Assembly: GCA_051000755.1 (NCBI GenBank)
Contig: JBPCNZ010000061.1
Span: 1 to 27,529, forward strand
Length of the DNA: 27,529 nucleotides
From: JALZAH01 sp051000755
GTDB lineage: Bacteria; Actinomycetota; Acidimicrobiia; Acidimicrobiales; Palsa-688
Direction: 5' to 3'
The notes beneath the pieces are model-generated. The model made no database searches and was not told the origin of the DNA. It worked only from the letters and a program-made list of their open reading frames with translations. Each line of letters starts with the position of its first letter. Position 1 is the stretch's first letter. Of the stretch, positions 15,065-22,032 are shown one piece after another. Made by a program: the position numbers and the translations under genes.

Positions 15065-15589
15065 ATGCTGGTGGCAATGCGACCGTTCGGCCAGCCCCGC
15101 CCGTCCCCCGACCGCCCCGGCCCGGGCCAGGAGTCGGTGTGGGACTACCCCCGCCCGCCCCGCCTGGAGCCCGAGCCTCGCCGCATCCGGGTGGTGCTGG
15201 GCGCCATGGTCGTGGCCGACACCACCGCCGCCTACCGGGTCCTCGAGACCAGCCACCCGCCGACCTATTACCTGCCGCCTGCCGACATCGCCCCTGGCGT
15301 CCTCGAGGAGGCGACCGCATCGAGCTTCTGCGAGTGGAAGGGGCAGGCCCGGTACTGGACCGTCCGGGCCGGCGACGCCGTGGCCCCGGCCGCGGCCTGG
15401 TCCTACCCCGACCCCACTCCCGGGTTCGTGGACCTGCGGGACCACGTCGCCTTCTACGCCCCCGCCATGGGGCTCTGCGAGGTCGGCGACGAGGCCGCCG
15501 AGCCCCAACCGGGCGGGTTCTACGGCGGTTGGGTGACCTCGTGGGTGATCGGCCCGTTCAAGGGCGAGCCCGGCACCATGGGCTGGTAG
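15065..15589 (+). CDS. DUF427 domain protein
   Basis: 174 residues. From about residue 40 the sequence follows the DUF427 pattern: RIRVVLGAMVVADTTAAYRVLETSHPPTYYLPPADI, then FCEWKGQARYWTVRAGD, AAWSYPDPTPGF and LRDHVAFYAP. DUF427 is a small beta-barrel family with uncharacterised biochemical role, common in Actinomycetota. The N-terminal 35 residues are Pro/Arg-rich and probably disordered. ATG 15065 has GGCGGGGACC upstream; ATG 15077 is equally possible and would shorten it by four residues. It stands between two minus-strand units and faces away from the gene at 14948. Confidence 0.85.
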   Translation: MLVAMRPFGQPRPSPDRPGPGQESVWDYPRPPRLEPEPRRIRVVLGAMVVADTTAAYRVLETSHPPTYYLPPADIAPGVLEEATASSFCEWKGQARYWTVRAGDAVAPAAAWSYPDPTPGFVDLRDHVAFYAPAMGLCEVGDEAAEPQPGGFYGGWVTSWVIGPFKGEPGTMGW

Positions 15590-15633
15590 CCGACCAACGA
15601 CCCGCTCGACGCCCCGGCCGTAGCGGGGAAACG

Positions 15634-16101
15634 CTACTCGTCGTCAGGGAGGTCGCCGTCGCGGCTGCGGTCCCAGCCCGATGGGCGGGGCATCTGGGTC
15701 CTGGGGCTGGCGTCGACGGGCGCCGAGGAACGGTGCCGGGGTGTCGCCCGCTGGAGCTGGGGCAGGAGGGCGTCGGGAACCAGGCCCGCGAAGTACAAGA
15801 TGTTGTAGACGGCGCAGACGACGAGAACGACGAGGCCGACCGGACGGCCTACATCGAGCCAGGCACCCTCGCTGATCGCCCCGGTGAAACAGACGACGGC
15901 GACACCGGGCCCGAAGACCATGGCCACGAACGAACACACCCCGGGAAAACCCCGCCGGCGCTCGACCCCCCAGGTGCCGCGGTGAAAGCCCTTCCATCCG
16001 GCCCACAGGCCTAACAGGCCGGCGGGCACACCGATCACAGCGTAGGAGCCGGGCAGTGGCGCGGCGGCGGCCACAACGGAGCTGGCGAGCGGCGACATCA
16101 T
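15634..16101 (-). CDS. Small membrane protein, last gene of the soxR-ceramidase operon
   Basis: 155 residues with three hydrophobic segments (about 18-38, 55-75, 85-108) and a hydrophilic C-terminal tail of about 40 residues (RHRSSAPVDASPRTQMPRPSGWDRSRDGDLPDDE) probably cytoplasmic. The ATG at 16101 overlaps the upstream stop by four bases (ATGA). I do not recognise a family. Its place after WXG-like and long-repeat-free export-type genes would suit a membrane partner or immunity-like role, but nothing in the sequence proves it. Confidence 0.65.
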   Translation of the reverse strand: MMSPLASSVVAAAAPLPGSYAVIGVPAGLLGLWAGWKGFHRGTWGVERRRGFPGVCSFVAMVFGPGVAVVCFTGAISEGAWLDVGRPVGLVVLVVCAVYNILYFAGLVPDALLPQLQRATPRHRSSAPVDASPRTQMPRPSGWDRSRDGDLPDDE

Positions 16102-17216
16102 GAGCCGGGTGGCGGCGAGGCCGGCGGCACCGTGCCGGGGGGCCCGGCCACGCCCGCATCGTATTCGAGCTGCTGGCGGCCCTTGGCGGCGTCCGCCTGG
16201 ATCTGGGCCTGCCGGGCCGGGTTGTTGTTGGAATCAGCCGAGGCCTGGTTCTCGGCGTTCATCCGCGTCTGTGCCATCTCCTGGGTGGTGACGTTGCTGG
16301 CGCTGATGCGCTGGGCGACGCTCGGACCGGGGACGAGATGGTCGAACACCGCGCCGGCGCCCAACGATGCGAGGGTGCCGAGGGCCAGGCCGGCCAACGG
16401 TGCGGCCGGCCCCAGGGCGGGGACGGTGAGCGCCGTACCGACCGCGAAGCCGCCCTCGAAGCTGACGGCGTCGGTTACGCCACGCCCGAGGGATTGGAGG
16501 ACCTTGGTGCCTTCGGGCAGGCCCTCGTCCTTGTCCCATTGGCCGGCGAAGCCGGCGGCGAAGGAGACCGCCGACCCGAGCACCTTGTCCAGGTCGTTGA
16601 AGGCGCCGGCCTGTTCGGTCAGGGAGCTGACCGGCGTGTGGGTCAGCACCCCTTCGGTCTGGAGCCCCTTCTGCCAAACTTCTCCTGCCGTCTTGAGGGG
16701 CCCGTTGGACAGGTCCGCTCCACTGAGGCCCTTGCTCACCTCGCTCAGCCACTGGGAGGCCAGGTTCGTGTGGGCCCAGTCGATCTCACCGGAGGATGCC
16801 ACGCCCAGGTAGGGCTCGGAGGCGAAGCGGGCTGGCAGGCCGGCGATGACCTGAGTGTCGGGGAGGGTCATCACTGCGTCCTGGTTGACGCCGCCCATCC
16901 CGGTGTAGAGGGGGATGGCATCGGCGAGCAGAAACGTGGCTGCCACCCCCCGGGTCCAGTCACCGAGGTCGTGGAGGGCGATGCCCCATCCCCCCAGGCC
17001 GACCGGCGCGCCCGACAGGTCGACCGTGTAGTCATGGTCGCAGGAGGACAGGTAGCGGTCGACGGCGCTGTGAAGGGCGTTGATGCGCGGCGACATGCCT
17101 TCGGCGATGCCGACCAGGATGGCGGCGAAATCCACCAACCGATCGGGTCGGCATGAGGAGGATGACCCGCCGGCGGTCACGGCCCCACCACCGCCCGAGA
17201 AAAGGTCGCTCCTCAT
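16098..17216 (-). CDS. Hypothetical 372-aa protein, possible type-VII substrate or partner
   Basis: From ATG 17216, which overlaps the WXG-like gene stop (ATGA), to 16098. The N-terminus is Gly/Ser-rich, then helical (LVDFAAILVGIAEGMSPRINALHSAVDRYLSS). A central segment has PVGLGGWGIALHDLGDWTRGVAATFLLADAIPL, and hydrophobic Gly/Ala-rich stretches (about 265-310: GGFAVGTALTVPALGPAAPLAGLALGTLASLGAG) look like a glycine-zipper or membrane-associating region. The last 70 residues are Gln/Asn/Ala-rich and then Pro-rich. There is no recognised toxin or enzyme domain. Helical start plus the coupled WXG-like gene resembles the layout of type-VII substrates; that is inference. Confidence 0.65.
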   Translation of the reverse strand: MRSDLFSGGGGAVTAGGSSSSCRPDRLVDFAAILVGIAEGMSPRINALHSAVDRYLSSCDHDYTVDLSGAPVGLGGWGIALHDLGDWTRGVAATFLLADAIPLYTGMGGVNQDAVMTLPDTQVIAGLPARFASEPYLGVASSGEIDWAHTNLASQWLSEVSKGLSGADLSNGPLKTAGEVWQKGLQTEGVLTHTPVSSLTEQAGAFNDLDKVLGSAVSFAAGFAGQWDKDEGLPEGTKVLQSLGRGVTDAVSFEGGFAVGTALTVPALGPAAPLAGLALGTLASLGAGAVFDHLVPGPSVAQRISASNVTTQEMAQTRMNAENQASADSNNNPARQAQIQADAAKGRQQLEYDAGVAGPPGTVPPASPPPGS

Positions 17217-17557
17217 GGCTGGGGTGTCGCCGTCGGGGTGCCCACCGGGGTCGCTGTCGGCTGGTTCTGTGCGTTCTGTTGGGCAATGAGCTGGTTGGCT
17301 GCCTGCGCCTCGAGGGCCAGCGCCTCCACGCGGGCCGCCTGGTCCAGGAACAATTGGGCCTGGGAGACGGCACTGGCGATCTCGGTGGCACACTCGGTGT
17401 CAAAGGTGCTCCGGAACGTTCCGCCCCAGTTGTCGACGGTGTAGGCGAGCTTGGCTTGCATCAAGGCCACGCCCTCGAGCAGCGAGCTGGCGGCCTGCTG
17501 GAGCTCGCCCGCCAAGGCAGCTGCGTTCCCCTGATCGAACCCGATCGGACTGAGCAT
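17213..17557 (-). CDS. WXG100-like protein
   Basis: 114 residues. Two helices of about 35 residues flank a WGG turn in AYTVDNWGGTFRSTFD, the position and size expected for a WXG100 (ESAT-6/CFP-10-like) helical hairpin. A Gln/Thr/Pro-rich tail follows (QNAQNQPTATPVG). WXG100 proteins are small dimeric substrates of type VII secretion. ATG 17557 is preceded by AGGAG, 13 bases upstream (a rather long spacer). It starts 16 bases after the frameshifted gene and its stop overlaps the next ATG. No ESX ATPase, EccB-E or mycosin gene is in the window. Confidence 0.65.
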   Translation of the reverse strand: MLSPIGFDQGNAAALAGELQQAASSLLEGVALMQAKLAYTVDNWGGTFRSTFDTECATEIASAVSQAQLFLDQAARVEALALEAQAANQLIAQQNAQNQPTATPVGTPTATPQP

Positions 17558-17573
17558 GACGAAGTCTTGTCTC

Positions 17574-18814
17574 CTATGCCGATGCCATCTGGTGGTGGAC
17601 GATACCCGTGAGCTGGCACAGCCGAGCCCACACCTCTGTGGCCCGGCACGCGGCCAGGACGGCGCCGCCTTGGACCTGGTCGGGGTCGTTCATGGCGTAG
17701 CCTCCCCGGCCGTCGGTCTGGATGACCAGGACGGTCTCCCAGTGCCCGGCCCAGAGACGGATCTGGAAGGTCATGGGCGCCTCGGCATCGAGCTTGTGTC
17801 GCTGGCAGCCGCTGTCTCCCGATCCAACACCGATGATCTGCGCCACGATGCGCCCGATTGACCCGGGGCGCTCGTGGGCCCAGACCGGTTGGCCCGAAGC
17901 CGTCGGGAACCCGCAGGCCAAGAGGCCCTCAGCGCTGACACGGGCCCGGGCCGTGTCCAAGCGGGTTCCCACCAATCGGTCGACCGCGACCTGCACCGCC
18001 GGCCCCCCGCCCATGCACAAAGGGGGCCTCGGAGCCCGGCCCGCCACCTGCCGTCGATGACCAACCCGGTGTCGTCGAGCGCCACTCTCGCTGCCTCGGG
18101 GGGCACGGCCTGGTCGCTGGCGGCCAACAGGACGTCCGACTGCCGGGGCGTCACCTCCCACCGGCACGTGGTCGACGGTGCGGCCGCCGGGGTGGCGTCT
18201 TCGTCGACGGGCCCCGGACGGTCGGTGTCCAGGGGTCGCCGAACGCCAGGGACGATCACCTCAGAGGCCACGATCCCTTGCAGAGCTGCGCCCAGGTGGG
18301 CCCACTCGGCATCGACGGCGCTCGCCCATCCGCACAGAAGCCATGCTCCAGGGCTGCCCCGGCCGGTGGCGGCGGCCGGTTCCAACCGGTAGCGCTGGGC
18401 CGTGGTCGCCCCGCCAGGGCCGACTTGGTCGTGGGCGACCACCAACCAGTACTCGTTGTCCCGGGCCACCTCGTCGATGACGATGGCGTCGGGGACGGCG
18501 CCCACCGCTGCGCTTCGGCAGGCGGACCGCAACCGCTCCCAGGCCCCAGGGTCGGCAAGGCTCACGTCGGTCGGCCCAACCGTGGCCGCGGCCAGCGGCG
18601 GTACCTTCCCCGACCAGGGTGAGGGCCGGGCCAGCAGGGAGACGCCTGGGGGCGGGGTCAGGATCTGCCAGCCGCTCGGAAGGACCCAGCCGGCCGGCGG
18701 CGCAGTCTGGGTCTCACCCCTGATGGCACCTGCCATTCCGTCCACAGTCTGAACGGTATCGGCTGGTTGCCCGCCTGGAGACAGGGAGGGGTCCCCAACT
18801 CGGTCGGTCGCCAT
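17574..18814 (-). pseudogene. Unrecognised protein of about 413 aa, split by a one-base frameshift
   Basis: The first part reads from ATG 18814 (GAGGAA ribosome-binding site) through PAGWVLPSGWQILTPPPGVSLL, EVARDNEYWLVVAHDQVG, AWLLCGWASAVDAEWAHLG and ends sensibly at ALDDTGLVIDGRWRAGLRGP. Beyond that this frame turns into Arg/Ser/Trp junk, while the neighbouring frame gives good protein: GGPAVQVAVDRLVGTRLD, AEGLLACGFPTASGQPVWAHERPGSIGRIVAQIIGVG, and a C-terminus ending IVHHQMASA at 17574. One extra base in the C6 run (18003-18008, plus strand) or G5 run (18022-18026) would restore a single frame. It may be a sequencing or assembly error or a true mutation. The second half (a beta sheet plus HERPG) loosely recalls EspG-type chaperones; the family is not established. 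It follows the ceramidase by 18 bases. Confidence 0.6.
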
Positions 18815-18832
18815 CGCCCATTCCTCGCCCCC

Positions 18833-20782
18833 TCAGTGCGGGCGGGGCCCAGCCACCACCTCGAACGGCTCGGTGACGCCGGCGATGGGCGCCAGGCGAC
18901 CGTGGTGATCGACCCGGTCACCGTGGTAGCGGATGCGGTAGCGACCGGCCGGGGTGGTGGGCGGGATGTCCCAGGTGGCGGTGATGCGCGACCCGTGCCG
19001 GCCGGCCCGGCTCCAGCGGAACTTCGTCGACCAGTCGCCGTCGTCGGCCACCGTCCGCCACCCTCCCCCATGGGCGTGCTGGACCGAGACAAAGGTGCCA
19101 CCCCGGCGCAGCTCATTGCCCGGATGGGCCCCCACGAAGGTCACCAGGACCTGCTCCCCCGAGGCGTAACGGTCCCGGGGTGTGGCCACCACCGAGCCGA
19201 ACCCGTGGCCGGGGGGTGCCTCGTCGGCGCCCGAGCGGCGCCGGGTGCGCCGCCTGCGCCCCGACAGGTCCGGTGGGGACACCCCGATCGGCATGGCGAC
19301 GCCGTCGGCCATGGCCCGGGCCAGCTCGGAGACGACCTGGAGGAACGCCCCCAGCTCCCAGCGCCCGAACAGGGTGCTGCCCCCCTCGTAGCGCTGGGCG
19401 TCGTACTCCTCGGGGGTGGTGACGTAGTGGATGTAGGCGTTGGCGTAACCGGCGACGAGCACGTCGGCGACGTCGGCGCCGACGATGGCCGCCACCGCCC
19501 GGCGCAGGCGCAACCCGGCGACGATGGTGACCTCGCCGGGGATGGCGATCAGGTAGAGAGGGCCGATGCGCAGCAACTGGACGGGGACCCGTTCTTGGAC
19601 CAGGGGCACCAGCGACGAGTTCAGGGGACTGCCGGGCAGGGCCACGCTCTTGGGGTGTTGGGCGTCGCGCAGGCGGGGTGAGAGCCGGTACAGGACCCGG
19701 TTGGAGAGGGCCTCCCACAGCGGGTTGTGGCCGTAGCCCTGACGGAACCCCTTGAAGCCGGGGCCCTCCTCGGTGCCGGCGAAGGCCGCCGCCCCCGCCG
19801 CCGGCCGGCCCGTGCGATGGGGGCGACCATCGCCGGTGAACTCGGGCGTCACGACGGTGTCGGCCAGGTTCATCCAGGTCATCCGGCAATCGATCGCGCC
19901 GCCGATCTCGGCGCCGACCAGGTCGGTCGCGGCCGCGTACTGGCGGTGACCGATGATGCGGGTGTTCTCGAACTCGTCCCCGGTCGGGCCCGAACCGGGC
20001 GCCAGGTTGAGGTTGGGGGACATGTCGCCGCTGTTGGTCTGGGCGAAGGCGGCCACCAGCGAGGGCCCCCCGGCCAGGTAGTCGACCCCTTCGACCAGGC
20101 GTTCCCAGTGGTAGGCGGCATAGCCCTTGTTGTCCCCGCTGATGAGGGTGTTGCGGTTGGTCATGGAGGTGCCATGGGTGGCGAACCAGTTGATGGCCCC
20201 GACCGTCCGGCCGTCGCGCTCGATGCGCAGGAGGGTCGTCTGGGCATCGACGGCGTCGGGGAAGAAGGCCCGCTCCTCGGCCGGATTCCGCTCGAAGGCG
20301 GGGCGCGACCGGTTGACGCTGGCGTCGCTCAGCCGGCCCCGGGCGAGGGTCAGGGTGGCGGGGGCCAGGTCGTCATGGGCCCGCCGGGCGGCTTCGACGA
20401 TGCCGTCGACGATGGCGGCGAACGTCTTGGGGTGGTACCCGCTCAGGAGGTAGAGGAGATGATGGGAATAGCCTCCCGGTCCGCAGTGGGTGTGGGTGGC
20501 GGTGAGGGTCACGTTGGCCGCGGTGTACACCTCGCCGTAGCTGGCCGCCAGCCGGGCCATGACCTCCCGGTGGACGCTGTCGAAGATCATCGGGAGGTCA
20601 TTCACCACCATGAGCAGGCGCGCACCGGTGGTGGCATCAACGAAGACGAAAGCCCTCGACCGCAGCCTCAGGTGGATGCCGGTGGCCCGCTGATCGGACT
20701 TTCCATACCCGAGCAGCTCCACCTCGACCGATTCGCCCGTGATATCGGCGATGCCTCGGCCCACCAGATATCCGTCGCTCAT
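18833..20782 (-). CDS. Neutral/alkaline ceramidase
   Basis: 649 residues. The zinc-binding THTHCGPGGYSHH (His97, His99), the NWFATHGTSMTNRN segment (His203) and the nucleophile motif NSGDMSPN (Ser255) match the neutral ceramidase family, which hydrolyses the amide bond of ceramide to sphingosine and a fatty acid. The later LIAIPGEVTIVAGLRLRRAV and ANAYIHYVTTPEEYDAQRYEGGSTLFG are also family features, the last including the conserved Tyr-Glu-Gly segment. A C-terminal beta-sandwich domain (about 545-645) is present. No signal peptide is seen at MSDGYLVGRGIADITG, which is unusual because bacterial enzymes are generally secreted. The ATG overlaps the soxR stop (ATGA). Gene order puts it as the second gene of an operon of six. 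Confidence 0.93.
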   Translation of the reverse strand: MSDGYLVGRGIADITGESVEVELLGYGKSDQRATGIHLRLRSRAFVFVDATTGARLLMVVNDLPMIFDSVHREVMARLAASYGEVYTAANVTLTATHTHCGPGGYSHHLLYLLSGYHPKTFAAIVDGIVEAARRAHDDLAPATLTLARGRLSDASVNRSRPAFERNPAEERAFFPDAVDAQTTLLRIERDGRTVGAINWFATHGTSMTNRNTLISGDNKGYAAYHWERLVEGVDYLAGGPSLVAAFAQTNSGDMSPNLNLAPGSGPTGDEFENTRIIGHRQYAAATDLVGAEIGGAIDCRMTWMNLADTVVTPEFTGDGRPHRTGRPAAGAAAFAGTEEGPGFKGFRQGYGHNPLWEALSNRVLYRLSPRLRDAQHPKSVALPGSPLNSSLVPLVQERVPVQLLRIGPLYLIAIPGEVTIVAGLRLRRAVAAIVGADVADVLVAGYANAYIHYVTTPEEYDAQRYEGGSTLFGRWELGAFLQVVSELARAMADGVAMPIGVSPPDLSGRRRRTRRRSGADEAPPGHGFGSVVATPRDRYASGEQVLVTFVGAHPGNELRRGGTFVSVQHAHGGGWRTVADDGDWSTKFRWSRAGRHGSRITATWDIPPTTPAGRYRIRYHGDRVDHHGRLAPIAGVTEPFEVVAGPRPH

Positions 20783-21246
20783 CCCCCCATCCTGGCAGCC
20801 CCCGGTCCGTCGTCATCAATGACGTAGCGGGGTCCGGGACCGCGCTGGCCGGCGCTGTCGTCGGGGTTGAGCAGGCCGCAGGACTTGAGCGACAGGCAGC
20901 CGCAGCCGATGCAACCGTCGAGGCGGTCGCGGAGCCGTTCGAGCATGGCGATGTGGGCGTCGAGACGGGGCCGCCACTCGGTGGAGAGCCGATGCCAGTC
21001 CCGATGGCTTGGCGTCCGGTTGTCGGGGAGGGAGGCCAGGGCGGCCCGGATGTCGTCGAGGGAGAGGCCGACCTGTTGGGCGACGCGCACGAACGAGACC
21101 CGGCGGATGGTCTCACGGGCATAGCGACGCTGGCCTCCGTCGGACCGGAAGGCGTCAATGAGCCCCTCCCGCTCGTAGTAGCGCAAGGCGGAGGTGGCCA
21201 CGCCGGTTCGCTCGCTCATCTCACCGATCGTCAGCTCAGAAAGCAC
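20779..21246 (-). CDS. soxR: Redox-sensitive MerR-family regulator SoxR
   Basis: 155 residues from GTG 21246. The MerR winged-helix domain is LTIGEMSERTGVATSALRYYEREGLI, GGQRRYARETIRRVSFVRVAQQVGLSLDDI. The [2Fe-2S] cluster motif is CIGCGCLSLKSC (Cys112, Cys115, Cys117, Cys123), spacing C-x2-C-x-C-x5-C exactly as in SoxR. The oxidised cluster activates transcription from promoters with an overlong spacer, and such a promoter lies 30 bases upstream. In actinobacteria SoxR responds to redox-cycling compounds and controls flavin reductases and transporters. The stop overlaps the ceramidase ATG, so the ceramidase is translationally coupled. Confidence 0.95.
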   Translation of the reverse strand: MLSELTIGEMSERTGVATSALRYYEREGLIDAFRSDGGQRRYARETIRRVSFVRVAQQVGLSLDDIRAALASLPDNRTPSHRDWHRLSTEWRPRLDAHIAMLERLRDRLDGCIGCGCLSLKSCGLLNPDDSAGQRGPGPRYVIDDDGPGAARMGG

Positions 21247-21271
21247 GATCGGCAGCCTAGGCGAGAAGTCC

Positions 21272-21302
21272 TTGACTTGAAGTTAACTTCAACAAATAGG
21301 GT
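21272..21302 (+). promoter_or_regulatory. SoxR operator/MerR-type promoter
   Basis: A plus-strand -35 TTGACT (21272-21277) and a -10-like TAGGGT (21297-21302) are separated by 19 bases, the stretched spacing typical of MerR-activated promoters. Inside is the perfect 16-bp palindrome TTGAAGTTAACTTCAA (21277-21292). It lies between soxR and the FMN reductase stub, so it probably controls both. Confidence 0.85.
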
Positions 21303-21309
21303 GTTCGCC

Positions 21310-21369
21310 ATGTCCCAATCACCCCTCAGTCTCGCCGTGATCGTCGGCAGCACCAGCCCCCCGGCCTGA
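21310..21369 (+). pseudogene. N-terminal stub of an NADPH-dependent FMN reductase
   Basis: ATG 21310 opens a 19-codon frame, MSQSPLSLAVIVGSTSPPA, ending in TGA at 21367-21369. LAVIVGST is the first strand and FMN phosphate-binding loop start of NADPH-dependent FMN reductases, normally followed by R and a glycine. The rest of the enzyme is absent: the next gene (marR) ends 12 bases further on. It is placed just behind the SoxR promoter, a known position for a flavin reductase in Streptomyces. I read it as a deletion remnant; a short leader peptide is the alternative. Confidence 0.55.
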
Positions 21370-21381
21370 GTGGCACCCCCC

Positions 21382-21924
21382 TCAGGCCTGGCGGCTCCGG
21401 GCCCCGGCGCAGTCCTCGGCGTCGCTCTCGAGGGCGACGAGAAGGGTGCGCAGGTCGGCCAGCATGCGCTCCTGGGTGGCGCGGTCGAGCGACCCGAACG
21501 CCCGCTGGTCGGCCTGGATCTTGGTGGCGATCATCTGATCCGAGCGGGCCAGGCCGGCCTCGGTGAGGCTGACGATCACCTGGCGACGGTCCGTGGGATC
21601 GACGTCGCGGCGGACCAGGCCCCGCTCCTCGAGGCGTCCCACCCGGTTGGTGACCGCCCCCGCCGTGACCTGCGATTCGCGGGACAGGTCCCCGATGCTG
21701 CAGCAGTGCCCGGCCGCCTTGCGCAGGGGCAGGAGGACCTCGAACTCCCACTGCTCCATGTCGATGGCCGCCAGCTCCACGCGCAGGGCCCGGTCGAGGT
21801 GGTGGTAGATCCGCCGGATCCGGACCGCCAAACCCTTGGTCGTCATGTCGACGCCGGGGTTCTCCTGGCACCAGTAGTCGACGATGTCGTCGACCTGGTC
21901 CCGTGCCGTCGCCGTGTCCTTCAT
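21382..21924 (-). CDS. MarR-family transcriptional regulator
   Basis: 180 residues. The winged helix-turn-helix lies at about 60-125: WEFEVLLPLRKAAGHCCSIGDLSRESQVTAGAVTNRVGRLEERGLVRRDVDPTDRRQVIVSLTEAG, with the DPTDRR wing typical of MarR. Two extra helices at each end form the dimer. The cysteine pair in GHCC may be redox-active but has no support. It is divergent from an efflux pump gene, with 108 bases containing a shared palindromic control site, so it most likely represses the pump and itself, with release by a small ligand. ATG 21924 has no strong ribosome-binding site. Confidence 0.92.
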   Translation of the reverse strand: MKDTATARDQVDDIVDYWCQENPGVDMTTKGLAVRIRRIYHHLDRALRVELAAIDMEQWEFEVLLPLRKAAGHCCSIGDLSRESQVTAGAVTNRVGRLEERGLVRRDVDPTDRRQVIVSLTEAGLARSDQMIATKIQADQRAFGSLDRATQERMLADLRTLLVALESDAEDCAGARSRQA

Positions 21925-21983
21925 GGGCGCATCGTACGTCCTCGTCAGGAAAATCGGTTGCCGTACCTCTCAACGTTCGATAT

Positions 21984-22015
21984 CTTGACATTAAATGTTT
22001 CAGTGTTCAAGTAGC
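21984..22015. promoter_or_regulatory. Divergent marR/MFS promoter with palindromic operator
   Basis: CTTGACA (21984-21990) and TGTTCAAG form the ends of an inverted arrangement, so each strand has a TTGA-type -35 (plus TTGACA at 21985-21990, minus TTGAAC in the complementary direction). Between them lies the 11-bp perfect palindrome ACATTAAATGT (21988-21998). This AT-rich patch is exceptional in the window and suits a MarR-family operator overlapping both promoters. The -10 elements are weak. Confidence 0.6.
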
Positions 22016-22032
22016 TCGGGAAGGGTCTTCTC

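Noticed and set aside
12501..15536. A 1011-codon open frame on the plus strand.
   Set aside because: It is antisense to the fibronectin-domain gene; its translation is Arg/Gly/Pro/His-rich with no domain, a typical high-GC shadow.
15634..17557. A complete ESX/type VII secretion locus.
   Set aside because: Only a WXG100-like gene and possible substrates are present; no EccC ATPase, EccB/D/E or mycosin is in the window.
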